From DATKDF01 sp963752045 (lineage in GTDB: Bacteria > Acidobacteriota > Vicinamibacteria > Vicinamibacterales > SCN-69-37): DNA of 64,000 bases. Both the position numbers and the translations under genes were made by a program. Within the stretch, counting starts at the first letter, position 1. Every line of letters begins with the position of its first letter. Location of the stretch: assembly GCA_963752045.1 (NCBI GenBank), contig CAVVWN010000014.1, forward strand, positions 682,001 to 746,000. The letters run 5' to 3'. The notes beneath the pieces are model-generated. The model was not told the DNA's origin and did no database searches. It saw only the letters and a program-made list of their open reading frames with translations. Below are positions 8,298 through 16,715 of this stretch, piece after piece.

Positions 8298-10532
8298 TCA
8301 GGGCTTCCCTGGCGGCGTCGGTGAACCCGCCTCACGGTGTGGTGCGGCGTGGGGTGAGAGCCGCTCGAGCTTCGACATCAGCTCGCGGAACTTCGGATGG
8401 TCCCGGAGAGTGTCCAGGTTGGCGTCGTTGGCGAACCAGCCGAGCTGGGTGAGGCCCCGGCGCACCGATCGATCGAGACACTCGAGCGCCTCGTCCGTCA
8501 TGCCCGCAAGCGCATAGATGCAGCCGATGTTGTAGAGCAGCATCGGCTCCTCGGGATCGAGCGCCAGCGCACGCCGGGCCCAGACGAGGCCCTCGTCGCG
8601 CTGTCCGAGCGCGACCAGTCCATTCGCCAACATATAGAGCGCCCGGATGTCGTCCGGGTGCAGGCGCACGTGGTGTTTCGCGATTTCCACGCCGCGTCGG
8701 CGTGCCCGCTCGGCTTCCACCCGTCGTCCCAGCGCCTCGTACGCCTGGGCTACGAGAAGCGGCGACTGATAGTCCTCCGGCCGCAGCTTGCTGGCTCGCT
8801 CGTAGAGCCGGATGGCATCGTCGAGCCGTCCCCCGGCAAAACACGCCCGCGCGTAGGAGTAGTGGGCCTCGAAGAGTCCGGGGTTGAGCGTGATCGCCCG
8901 CTGAAACTCGCGTTCGGCCGCCGCCTGGTCGTCGCCGAGCGACAGCGCCGTGCCGCGGGCCGCGTGTGCATCTGCGGAGTCGGGCGCCAGCTCGACGGCC
9001 GTTTGGCTGGCGCGCTCGGCTTCCTCCAGATTCGCCTGGTGCCGTCCCGCGTAGAGGTAGAGGAACGCATGGCAGTCGGCGATGCCGGCGTAGGCGCGCG
9101 CGTACTCCGGATCGAGCTCGGCGGCCCGTGTGAACATCTCGAGCGCAAATTCAACGCCCTTGCGGCTGTACTGATAGAAGAAGCTCCGCCCTCGCAGGTA
9201 GAAGTCGTACGCCTGCACGTGGCGCGTGTTCTGGCGTCCGGCCGATGAACGCGTCGTGGCGAGCGGTCCGCGGAGCACGTCGGCGACGGCCGTGGCGATC
9301 TCGTCCTGGATGGCGAAGATGTCGGCCAACTCGCGGTCGTAACGATCTGCCCACAACTGGAACCCGCCTGCCACATCCGAGAGCTCCACGCTGATGCGAA
9401 TGCGTCCGTTCGCCTTACGCACGCTGCCCTCGAGGAGCGTTTCCACCCCGAGCTTCCTGCCCGGGTCCTCGCCCTCGGCCGCGGTCGCCTTCGCCTGGAA
9501 TGCCGCCGAACGTGATGCCACGCGGAGCCCTTTGATCTTGCCGAGTGCGAGGATGATTTCCTCGGCCAGCCCTTCACACAGGTAGCCCTGGTTCTTCTCC
9601 TGGCTGAGGTCGTCGAAGGGCAGCACGCCGATCGACCGAACCGCGTTGGCATCGGTACCGAGCTTCGCCTCTGCGACGACGAGCGCGCCGTAGATGGCGG
9701 CCGCGTCGTCGAAGCGATCGTCGGGTGACTTGGCCAGGCACCGGTCGATCAGTCGGGCAAGCGAGTCGGGTGTGGTCGGCCGCAAGGCATCGACGGCGGC
9801 CGGCGCGTCATGCAGGATGGATGCAAACAGTGCTGGCAGCGTTTCGCCGTCGAACGGCATACGCCCTGTGAGCATCAGGTAGAGGATGCCTCCAAGCGAG
9901 AACACGTCAGAGCGGCGGTCCGCGCGCCTGCCCTTCACCTGTTCGGGCGACATGAAGGCCGGCGTGCCGACGAGTCGTCCGGCAAGTGACGCCAACTGCG
10001 TGGTGCGATCCGATTCGCGCACGTGCCGCGCTCCGCCCGGATGTGAGCGCTCGGCGTCGAGCCGGGCCAGTCCGAAGTCGAGCACCTTGAGGCCTTCCGA
10101 GGGCGTGATCATGATGTTGCCGGGCTTGAGGTCTCGATGCGTGATGCCGCAGTCGTGGGCGGCCCGCACGGCGTCGGTCAACTGGAGCGCGAGCGTGAAG
10201 AACGTGCCGAGCGGCAGCCCGCCATGCGGGACGCGCTCGGCCAGCGACAGGCCGTCGACGTATTCCATCGTGAAGAAATGCCGGCCGTCGGCCTCTTCAG
10301 TCGCGTAGACCGTAACGATGTTCGGGTGCTTGAGGAGCGCGAGCGCCCGGGCCTCGCGATCGAAGCGATGGAGCCGGTCGGGGTCGGCGGCCAGTTCGTC
10401 GGGAAGCAGTTTGAGCGCGACGGTGCGGTCGAGGCGCGTGTCGAGCGCCTTCCAGACCACCCCCATGCCGCCTTCGCCCGCCTGCTCGACGAGGACGTAG
10501 TGCGCGAGCCGATCGCCAGGCTTATGGACCAT
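8298..10532 (-). CDS. Soluble Ser/Thr protein kinase with TolB-like and TPR domains
   Basis: This is a 744-residue protein. The Hanks kinase domain (~12-280) has glycine loop GEGGMGVV, Lys41, HRDLKPGN (132-139) and DFG (152-154). Residues ~295-430 (IGVLPFDDLSQEKNQGYLCE and RVASRSAAFQAK) match the TolB-N/adenylate-cyclase-associated domain. The rest is TPR repeats, with recurring YARAYAGIAD and ALDPEEPMLLYNIG-type helices, ending with a helix pair at FRELMSKLERL. I see no membrane segment, unlike the other kinases in the window. Phosphorylation targets are unknown. Confidence 0.9.
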   Translation of the reverse strand: MVHKPGDRLAHYVLVEQAGEGGMGVVWKALDTRLDRTVALKLLPDELAADPDRLHRFDREARALALLKHPNIVTVYATEEADGRHFFTMEYVDGLSLAERVPHGGLPLGTFFTLALQLTDAVRAAHDCGITHRDLKPGNIMITPSEGLKVLDFGLARLDAERSHPGGARHVRESDRTTQLASLAGRLVGTPAFMSPEQVKGRRADRRSDVFSLGGILYLMLTGRMPFDGETLPALFASILHDAPAAVDALRPTTPDSLARLIDRCLAKSPDDRFDDAAAIYGALVVAEAKLGTDANAVRSIGVLPFDDLSQEKNQGYLCEGLAEEIILALGKIKGLRVASRSAAFQAKATAAEGEDPGRKLGVETLLEGSVRKANGRIRISVELSDVAGGFQLWADRYDRELADIFAIQDEIATAVADVLRGPLATTRSSAGRQNTRHVQAYDFYLRGRSFFYQYSRKGVEFALEMFTRAAELDPEYARAYAGIADCHAFLYLYAGRHQANLEEAERASQTAVELAPDSADAHAARGTALSLGDDQAAAEREFQRAITLNPGLFEAHYSYARACFAGGRLDDAIRLYERASKLRPEDYQSPLLVAQAYEALGRRVEAERARRRGVEIAKHHVRLHPDDIRALYMLANGLVALGQRDEGLVWARRALALDPEEPMLLYNIGCIYALAGMTDEALECLDRSVRRGLTQLGWFANDANLDTLRDHPKFRELMSKLERLSPHAAPHREAGSPTPPGKP

Positions 10533-10623
10533 GGGAACCGCGCGCGGGAGCGCGGGCGCGCCCCCTCAGGGCCACACTAGTGCATCAGGGTTCGGCTGTA
10601 AAGAAATCAACGCGCCGTCGAAA

Positions 10624-12276
10624 CTACCGGCCGTCGGTCAACAGAATGCCGAGCGCGGTGCGCCGCTCTCGCCAGAGCCGAAGCATCTCGGCGAAGCGCT
10701 CCGGTTCGGCTGCGGCCAGGTTCGTGGTCTCTCCCGGATCGGCGACGACGTCGAAGAGCTCGAACGTCGACTCGTCGAAGACGGCATCGGCACTCGTGTC
10801 CCAATCGAACGGCTCGACCAGATTCGCCAGCTTCCAGCGGCCCTGCCTGACGAACGCCCGCGAGCCTTGCAGAAAGACGGTGACGTACGCGTCGTCGTGG
10901 ACGGTCTCGCGCCGTCCGGCGAGAAGCGGCGAGAGGCTCTCGCCGAGCATTGGCCTGACGGAGCCGTCAGCGGGGTAGGCGGCCCGGCCGAGCTCGATGA
11001 ACGTCGGGGCGATGTCCATGACCGTTGCATATGCCGACGTCTTGCGGCCGGCGCCCTCGACGCCGGGTCCGCGCACGATCATCGGTGCCACGATGCCGCC
11101 CTCGCGGGTGTAGCCCTTGTACCGGCTGAAGGGCGCCGAGCCGGCCTCCGCCCACTGGGGGCCGTACGAGACGAACGACGTCGGCAGGCCCATGTTCTCG
11201 TAGCCGTTGTCGTAGCGGGGGCGGATGTAGTCGACGAACTGACCCTCGTTGTAGAAGTCTTCGCCGGCCGCGCCGTTGTCGCTCATGAACACGATGAGCG
11301 TGTTCTCGTAGAGACCCTGCTGCTTCAGGTGATCGATCAGGCGACCGACGTGATGATCGAGGTTCTCGACCATGGCCGCGTAGAGCTCCATCTTGCGCGA
11401 TTCAGCGCTGCGTTCATCCGGGGAGAGGTCGTCCCATCGCCTGATCGCGTCGTTGCGAGGCGGCAGCTCGGACGATTCGGGGATGATGCCGGCGCGTGTG
11501 AGCGACGCGAACCGTTCTTCGCGCAGCACGTCGTACCCGGCATCGTACCGGCCCTTGTAGCGGTCGAGCTCGGGCTCGGGCACCTGGAGCGGCCAGTGCG
11601 GTGACGTGTAGGCCGCAAACGCGAAGAACGGGCGACCGTCGTCTGCCGAGTCGATGAACTCGATCAGTCGATCCGTGTAGAGGTCGGTCGAGTAGCGGCC
11701 CTCGGGCCACTCCACGAGATGTCCGTCTTCGCGGTAGGTGGAGCCGCCTTCCGAGAAACCGACCGCATTGAAGTGATTGCCGCCGCCCTGCAACAGATTG
11801 AACGATCGCTCGAAGCCGGCCGCCTTCGGGCTGTGTTCCTCGGCGGTGCCAAGGTGCCACTTGCCCACCGTGTAGGTGTGATAGCCCGCCTCGGCGAGCA
11901 CGCGCGGCAACGGTGCGATCCGATCCGACAGATGGTTCTCGTAGCCTGGGAACGGTCGCGCCCTGCCCTGTTGCCCCATGCCGGCCACATGATTGTTGTT
12001 GCCGGAAAGCAGCATCGCGCGGGTCGGCGCGCAGGATGCCGCGGTGTGGAACTGAGTGAACAGCAGCCCGTCGGACGCGAGCGCGTCGATGTTCGGCGTG
12101 CGGATGTCGCCGCCGAACGCTCCGAGATCGGCGTAGCCCAGATCATCGGCGACGATGAGGAGGAGGTTCGGGCGAGCGTCGGCGCGCTCCCCGGTGCCGC
12201 CACAGCCTGCACACATCAGGCCTGCCAGCACGAGGACGCACGTCGAGAGCGCAGGCCGACCGGCGAGAAATGTCAT
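10624..12276 (-). CDS. Sulfatase (arylsulfatase-type) lipoprotein
   Basis: This 550-residue exported hydrolase has the N-terminal lipobox LMCAGC after a hydrophobic stretch. The start is set at the ATG of MTFLAGRPAL, which gives this signal. Sulfatase features are LLLIVADDLGYADLGAFGG (metal-binding Asp pair), CAPTRAMLLSG with the Cys that is converted to formylglycine, GKWHLG, SPHWPL and MSDNGAAGE. It should remove sulfate from an aromatic or polysaccharide ester outside the cytoplasm. The needed formylglycine-generating activity is not obviously in this window, since the SUMF1 domain at 40083 is fused to a kinase. A TATACT sequence lies nine bases before the start. Confidence 0.9.
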   Translation of the reverse strand: MTFLAGRPALSTCVLVLAGLMCAGCGGTGERADARPNLLLIVADDLGYADLGAFGGDIRTPNIDALASDGLLFTQFHTAASCAPTRAMLLSGNNNHVAGMGQQGRARPFPGYENHLSDRIAPLPRVLAEAGYHTYTVGKWHLGTAEEHSPKAAGFERSFNLLQGGGNHFNAVGFSEGGSTYREDGHLVEWPEGRYSTDLYTDRLIEFIDSADDGRPFFAFAAYTSPHWPLQVPEPELDRYKGRYDAGYDVLREERFASLTRAGIIPESSELPPRNDAIRRWDDLSPDERSAESRKMELYAAMVENLDHHVGRLIDHLKQQGLYENTLIVFMSDNGAAGEDFYNEGQFVDYIRPRYDNGYENMGLPTSFVSYGPQWAEAGSAPFSRYKGYTREGGIVAPMIVRGPGVEGAGRKTSAYATVMDIAPTFIELGRAAYPADGSVRPMLGESLSPLLAGRRETVHDDAYVTVFLQGSRAFVRQGRWKLANLVEPFDWDTSADAVFDESTFELFDVVADPGETTNLAAAEPERFAEMLRLWRERRTALGILLTDGR

Positions 12277-12285
12277 AGGGGCCTG

Positions 12286-12293
12286 AGTATACT
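12286..12293. promoter_or_regulatory. Palindromic -10-like element between sulfatase and methyltransferase genes
   Basis: AGTATACT reads TATACT on both strands. On the minus strand it ends nine bases before the sulfatase ATG; on the plus strand it is 38 bases before the methyltransferase ATG. This is consistent with a bidirectional promoter core in a 55-base divergent gap. No clear -35 box is seen. Confidence 0.35.
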
Positions 12294-12331
12294 GCGTCGG
12301 CGGCGACGGCCTGGCCAACGGGTTCGGGATC

Positions 12332-12949
12332 ATGGGCTTCTACTCTGAGCGTGTCTTGCCGCATCTCATCGACCGCGCCTGCGGCATCGATCGGATCCGG
12401 CGACAGCGCGAGAGGGTCGTGCCGCTGGCGACCGGCCGGGTTCTGGAGGTTGGTCTGGGATCCGGCCACAACCTGCCGCTCTACGATCCCGCGAAGGTGA
12501 CGAAGGTCTGGGGGCTCGAGCCGTCCGAGCGCATGCGGCGACTGGCCGAGCCCGCGACCGCTGCGCTTGGCTTCGACTTCGAGTTCCTCGACGCTCCCGG
12601 CGACCGCATTCCGCTCGACGACAACACTGTCGATACCGTCGTCGTGACTTACACGCTGTGCACGGTGCCGGACGCCGAGCAGGTGCTCGCCGAGGCGGCA
12701 CGCGTCCTTCGGCCCGGCGGCCAGCTGTTGTTCTGCGAGCACGGCGTGGCCCCGGAAGCCTCGGTCCGACGATGGCAGCGCTGGCTGAATCCGGTCTGGA
12801 GGCCTCTCGCCGGCGGGTGCAACCTGAACCGCGATCCCGAGCAACTCGTGTCGCAGGCTGGATTTCGAATCACGAGCATCGACCGGGGGTACATTCATGG
12901 TTGGCGGCCCGCGAGCTACATCTACCGGGGCCGCGCCGTGCCGCGTTGA
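12332..12949 (+). CDS. Class I SAM-dependent methyltransferase
   Basis: This 205-residue protein has the Rossmann SAM-binding motif I VLEVGLGSGHNL, acidic motif II WGLEPS, and the post-I region DTVVVTYTLCTV and RVLRPGGQLLF. It resembles UbiE/thiol-methyltransferase-like (METTL7-type) small-molecule methyltransferases. A Cys-rich or membrane anchor is absent. The substrate is unknown. It is followed after 18 bases by a small membrane protein, so the two may be cotranscribed. Confidence 0.82.
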   Translation: MGFYSERVLPHLIDRACGIDRIRRQRERVVPLATGRVLEVGLGSGHNLPLYDPAKVTKVWGLEPSERMRRLAEPATAALGFDFEFLDAPGDRIPLDDNTVDTVVVTYTLCTVPDAEQVLAEAARVLRPGGQLLFCEHGVAPEASVRRWQRWLNPVWRPLAGGCNLNRDPEQLVSQAGFRITSIDRGYIHGWRPASYIYRGRAVPR

Positions 12950-12967
12950 GTAACATGGACTGAAGAA

Positions 12968-13366
12968 ATGACGCTGCTTCAGTTGCTGCTCAGGGTGTTC
13001 GGCACCTCCTCGCTTCTGGCGACGATCTTCGTCGCGGCGCCGCACGCGTGGATGAGCGACATCCATGCCGATCTCGGCATGGGCGAACTGCCGGACGCGC
13101 CCGTGGTCTGGTACCTCGCGCGATCCACGTCGGCGTTCTACGCGATTCTCGGCGGGCTGTTCTGGGTCGTGTCTTTCAATCCGGCCAGGTATCGGCCCGT
13201 GCTCCTCTATCTGGGATGGGCGATCGTCCTGCTCGGCTTGTCGCTCCTCGTAATCGACTTCATCGAAGGCATGCCGTGGTTCTGGCGTCTGTGGGAGGGA
13301 CCGGTCGTGCTGCTCTACGGCGTTGCGGTGCTCGTGCTGTCGTTACGGGAGCGGGAGCCGCGATGA
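12968..13366 (+). CDS. Small integral membrane protein, function unknown
   Basis: This 132-residue protein has four predicted membrane helices: LLQLLLRVFGTSSLLATIFV, STSAFYAILGGLFWVVSF, VLLYLGWAIVLLGLSLLVI and GPVVLLYGVAVLVLSL. I recognise no catalytic motif. It sits between the methyltransferase and the PhoD-like gene, with 18- and 22-base gaps, so an operon is likely. Confidence 0.7.
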   Translation: MTLLQLLLRVFGTSSLLATIFVAAPHAWMSDIHADLGMGELPDAPVVWYLARSTSAFYAILGGLFWVVSFNPARYRPVLLYLGWAIVLLGLSLLVIDFIEGMPWFWRLWEGPVVLLYGVAVLVLSLREREPR

Positions 13367-13388
13367 GGCGACGAGACATGGAGGGACC

Positions 13389-15605
13389 ATGACGTTCCCG
13401 AAAGACGTTCGGCGGGCCGTCTTCCTGTCGGCGTGGGTGCTGTCCGTGTTCGTGCCGGCCTCGGCCGGGCAGGAGCCGGTCATCACGCATGGCGTGGCGA
13501 GCGGCGACGTCACTCCGACCTCGGCCGTCGTCTGGTCGCGCGCAGACCGTGACGCGACCATGCAGGTTCGGGTGACGCCGGTGGCGGGTGGCGGCGTGCG
13601 GGAGATTGCCGCGCTGGCCACGGCCGCGGCGAACTTCACGGCGCAGGCACTCGTGTCCGAGCTGCTGCCGGCAACGTCGTACCGCTACGAAGTGTGGTTC
13701 GAGACCACGACCGGCCGCTCGGCGAGCGAGGCAGGTACGTTCAGGACGGCGCCGAACGCCGGAGCGCGCGCCGCCGTGTCGTTCATCTGGGGCGGCGACC
13801 TCGGCGGCCAGACGCACTGTCGTCAGGCCGACGGCGGATACCGGATCTTCTCGCCCATGCTCGCGTTTCAGCCCGACTTCTTCGTCGCCAACGGCGACAT
13901 GATCTACGCCGACAACGACTGCCCGGAGCAGGGCGCCGGCTGGATCAACGTGCCGGGCGATTTTCCGGCGGTGAGCGACGCGTCGGTGGACTGGCAGGAC
14001 GCGAGGCGTGTCGAGGAAGTGTTCGCCGCGCATTGGCTCTACAACCGGGCCGACCCCTCACTTCAGGCATTCACGAGTGCCGTGCCGATGTACGCGCAGT
14101 GGGACGACCACGAAGTGATCAACGACTTCGGCGCGCCGTGGCCGGCCTATCCGGCGGCCCCCGACCGGCCCGGGTACCCGAACATCGTCGAGGCCGGCCG
14201 GAAGGCGTTCTTCGACTTTCATCCGCTCGCAAGGAATCCAGCCGAACCCGATCGGATCTACCGATCCTACAGGTGGGGCCTGGACGTCGAGCTCTTCGTG
14301 ATCGACGCGCGGTCGTACCGAAGCGACAACCGCGCGGCCGACACGCCCGAGAACGCCAAGACGCTGCTCGGACGCGAGCAGGTCGAGTGGCTGCGGGAGG
14401 GTCTCACGAGCTCGACGGCGACCTGGAAGATCGTGAGCTCCGACGTGCCGTTGTCGGTGCCGACCGGCGCCGAGCGATTCGGACGCGACGCGTTCGCCAA
14501 TCAGGCGAGCTCACCCGAGGCGGCCCGGACGGGATTCGAGGCGGAGCTGCTCGACCTTCTTCGATCGCTCGACGCTGCGAACGTGAGAAACCTCGTGTTC
14601 GTCGTGACCGACGTGCACTTCGCGGCCCAGATTCGCTACGAGCCCGACCTCGACGGCGACGGCGATCGGCTGGTGTTTCATGAGCTCATCAGCGGTCCTT
14701 TGAGTGCCGTGCGGACCCGGTCGGTGCCGGTGCTTGATTCGACGCTCGCGCCGGTCATCCTCTATGGCGAGGGCGACATCTTCAACTTCGGGACGGTTCG
14801 CATCGGCGGCGAGGGTGCGGCCTCGCCGCGGCTTCTGACCGACATCCGTGACGAAGAGGGCCGGATTCGGCCGGGTTCCGCTCTCGAGCTGCGGCCCGAA
14901 CCGGCGCCGGCCGGCGGTGAGAATGGAGACCCGGCCCTGACCGAGGTGTGGGAGCCCGCGCCCCCGGTCGTCGTCCCCGGAGTTGGTGCCGCGCCGCCGT
15001 CGGATGCGGTGGTGTTGTTCGATGGCGGCAACCTGGATGCCTGGCAGCATGGTGACGGCACGCCGGCGTCGTGGCGGGTCGAGGATGGTGCGGTGACGGT
15101 CGTCGCCGGCGCCGGCGCCATCGAGACGAGGCAGGCGTTCGGCGACGTGCAGCTGCACATCGAGTGGCGGGCGCCCGCGGCGATCGAGGGCGCGGGCCAG
15201 GGGCGCGGCAACAGCGGCGTGTTCCTGCAGAAGCGCTACGAGATTCAGGTGCTCGATTCGTTCGACAACCGCACGTACTCGAACGGGCAGGCTGCCAGCG
15301 TCTACAAACAGTCCGTGCCGCTCGTGAACGCCAGCCGGCCGCCCGGTGAGTGGCAGGCCTACGACATCGCGTACACGGCGCCGAGATTCGCGCCCGACGG
15401 GACGGTCGTCGCGCCCGCCTTCGTGACCGTCTTCCACAATGGCGTGCTCGTACAGAATCACGTCGAGCTTCTGGGCAGCACGGTCTTCATCGGGCCGCCC
15501 GCCTACGAGCCGCACGAGGCGAGGGAGCCAATCCTGCTGCAGGATCACGACAATCCCGTCAGCTTCAGGAACATCTGGGTGCGCGAGCTCGACGGCCGGC
15601 GCTAG
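13389..15605 (+). CDS. PhoD-like alkaline phosphatase fused to a C-terminal DUF1080 domain
   Basis: This 738-residue secreted protein has a signal peptide (FLSAWVLSVFVPASAGQ) and a PhoD N-terminal Ig-like part (GVASGDVTPTSAVVWSR). The PhoD metallophosphatase core follows (FIWGGDLGG, FVANGDMIYAD, YAQWDDHEVINDFG, VFVVTDVHFAA). From ~residue 540 there is a DUF1080/3-keto-disaccharide hydrolase-type lectin-like domain (LFDGGNLDAWQ, GNSGVFLQKRYEIQVLDSF, SFRNIWVREL). PhoD enzymes cleave phosphodiesters and monoesters; DUF1080 domains occur with sugar-active enzymes. The fusion suggests a phosphorylated glycan substrate, which is inference. The start is fixed by GGAGGG four bases before the ATG. Confidence 0.88.
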   Translation: MTFPKDVRRAVFLSAWVLSVFVPASAGQEPVITHGVASGDVTPTSAVVWSRADRDATMQVRVTPVAGGGVREIAALATAAANFTAQALVSELLPATSYRYEVWFETTTGRSASEAGTFRTAPNAGARAAVSFIWGGDLGGQTHCRQADGGYRIFSPMLAFQPDFFVANGDMIYADNDCPEQGAGWINVPGDFPAVSDASVDWQDARRVEEVFAAHWLYNRADPSLQAFTSAVPMYAQWDDHEVINDFGAPWPAYPAAPDRPGYPNIVEAGRKAFFDFHPLARNPAEPDRIYRSYRWGLDVELFVIDARSYRSDNRAADTPENAKTLLGREQVEWLREGLTSSTATWKIVSSDVPLSVPTGAERFGRDAFANQASSPEAARTGFEAELLDLLRSLDAANVRNLVFVVTDVHFAAQIRYEPDLDGDGDRLVFHELISGPLSAVRTRSVPVLDSTLAPVILYGEGDIFNFGTVRIGGEGAASPRLLTDIRDEEGRIRPGSALELRPEPAPAGGENGDPALTEVWEPAPPVVVPGVGAAPPSDAVVLFDGGNLDAWQHGDGTPASWRVEDGAVTVVAGAGAIETRQAFGDVQLHIEWRAPAAIEGAGQGRGNSGVFLQKRYEIQVLDSFDNRTYSNGQAASVYKQSVPLVNASRPPGEWQAYDIAYTAPRFAPDGTVVAPAFVTVFHNGVLVQNHVELLGSTVFIGPPAYEPHEAREPILLQDHDNPVSFRNIWVRELDGRR

Positions 15606-15672
15606 CCGCTGGTCGCTCGACACGAGCCGACGCCGCTGCGCTTGAGGTCGGCTCGTCCGAGGAGTAGAGTTC

Positions 15673-16698
15673 ATGGAGAACTCGTTCCCGGAGGCCTTCA
15701 TGCCGTTTCATCCGCATGGTCTCAACCGACGGGAGTTCTGTCGCACCACTGCCGCCGGTCTCGCCTCGTTCACTGCGCTCGGCGCCGAGCCTTACGCACG
15801 TTTCTTTCAGTCGCCTTCGAGCCGCGTCGCACTCGTGCACGGGACGGACCGCAGGCGCGGCGTCACCGAGGTGCTGAAGCTCCTCAACCCGACCGGGATG
15901 GCCAGCAGGCGTGTCGTTCTCAAGCCGAACTTCAACTCGGCCGACGCGGCGCCGGCGTCCACGCACGACGAGACGCTTGCACAGCTCGTGACCGAGCTCT
16001 ACGAACGCGACGCGCGGAGCGTGACGCTCGGCGAGTCGAGCGGCCCGCCGCGCACGCGGAGCGTGATGGAGCAGAAGGGCACGTTCGACATGGCCCGCGA
16101 CCTGCGCTTCGATGTCGTCGACTTCGAAGAAATCGCCGACACAGACTGGGTGCACGTGCCGGCCAGCGGATCCCACTGGCCGGACGGCCATCACATTCCC
16201 AGGCTCGTTGCCGACGCCGAGTACATGGTGTCGACGTGCTGTCTCAAGACGCACGGATCGGGCGGCGTGTTCACGATGTCGCTCAAGCTCTCCGTGGGCC
16301 TCACGCCGAAACCGATCCGCCGCGGCATGCACCGGTCGCCGGACATGCGGCGCATGATCGCCGAGCTCAACACCGGCTATCGCCCGCAGCTCATCGTGCT
16401 CGATGGTGTGGCGGCATTCACTGATGGCGGGCCGTCGCGCGGCGAGCTCAAGGCGGGGAACGTGATGATTGCCGGCACGGACCGCGTCGCGGTCGACGCG
16501 GTCGGGCTCGCCATGCTGAAGTCGCTCGGCTCGAACGAGGCGATCATGGGGCGCCGGATCTTCGAGCAGGAACAGATCGCGCGCGCCGTCGAGCTCGGGC
16601 TTGGCGCGAGCGGACCCGACGCCATCGAGATCGTCACCGCCGACGCCGAAAGCGCCGCCGTGGCGGACACGCTTCGAACGATCCTCGCACAGGGATGA
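15673..16698 (+). CDS. DUF362 domain protein with Tat signal
   Basis: This 341-residue protein has a twin-arginine signal (NRREFCRTTAAGLASF). The body matches DUF362: RVVLKPNFNSADAAPASTH, VTLGESSGPPRTRSVME, CCLKTHGSGGVFTMSLKLSVG and LIVLDGVAAFTDGGPSRGE. The family is often linked to iron-sulfur proteins, but no ferredoxin cysteine cluster is visible here. The catalytic role is unknown. GAGGAG precedes the ATG by nine bases. It is convergent with the hydroxyacyl-CoA dehydrogenase gene, 17 bases apart. Confidence 0.82.
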   Translation: MENSFPEAFMPFHPHGLNRREFCRTTAAGLASFTALGAEPYARFFQSPSSRVALVHGTDRRRGVTEVLKLLNPTGMASRRVVLKPNFNSADAAPASTHDETLAQLVTELYERDARSVTLGESSGPPRTRSVMEQKGTFDMARDLRFDVVDFEEIADTDWVHVPASGSHWPDGHHIPRLVADAEYMVSTCCLKTHGSGGVFTMSLKLSVGLTPKPIRRGMHRSPDMRRMIAELNTGYRPQLIVLDGVAAFTDGGPSRGELKAGNVMIAGTDRVAVDAVGLAMLKSLGSNEAIMGRRIFEQEQIARAVELGLGASGPDAIEIVTADAESAAVADTLRTILAQG

Positions 16699-16715
16699 CG
16701 GCTTCGAGTGCCGGC

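Noticed and set aside
8397..10580. Several plus-strand frames opposite the kinase/TPR gene.
   Set aside because: These are antisense shadows; the minus strand has all the kinase motifs and regular TPR helices.
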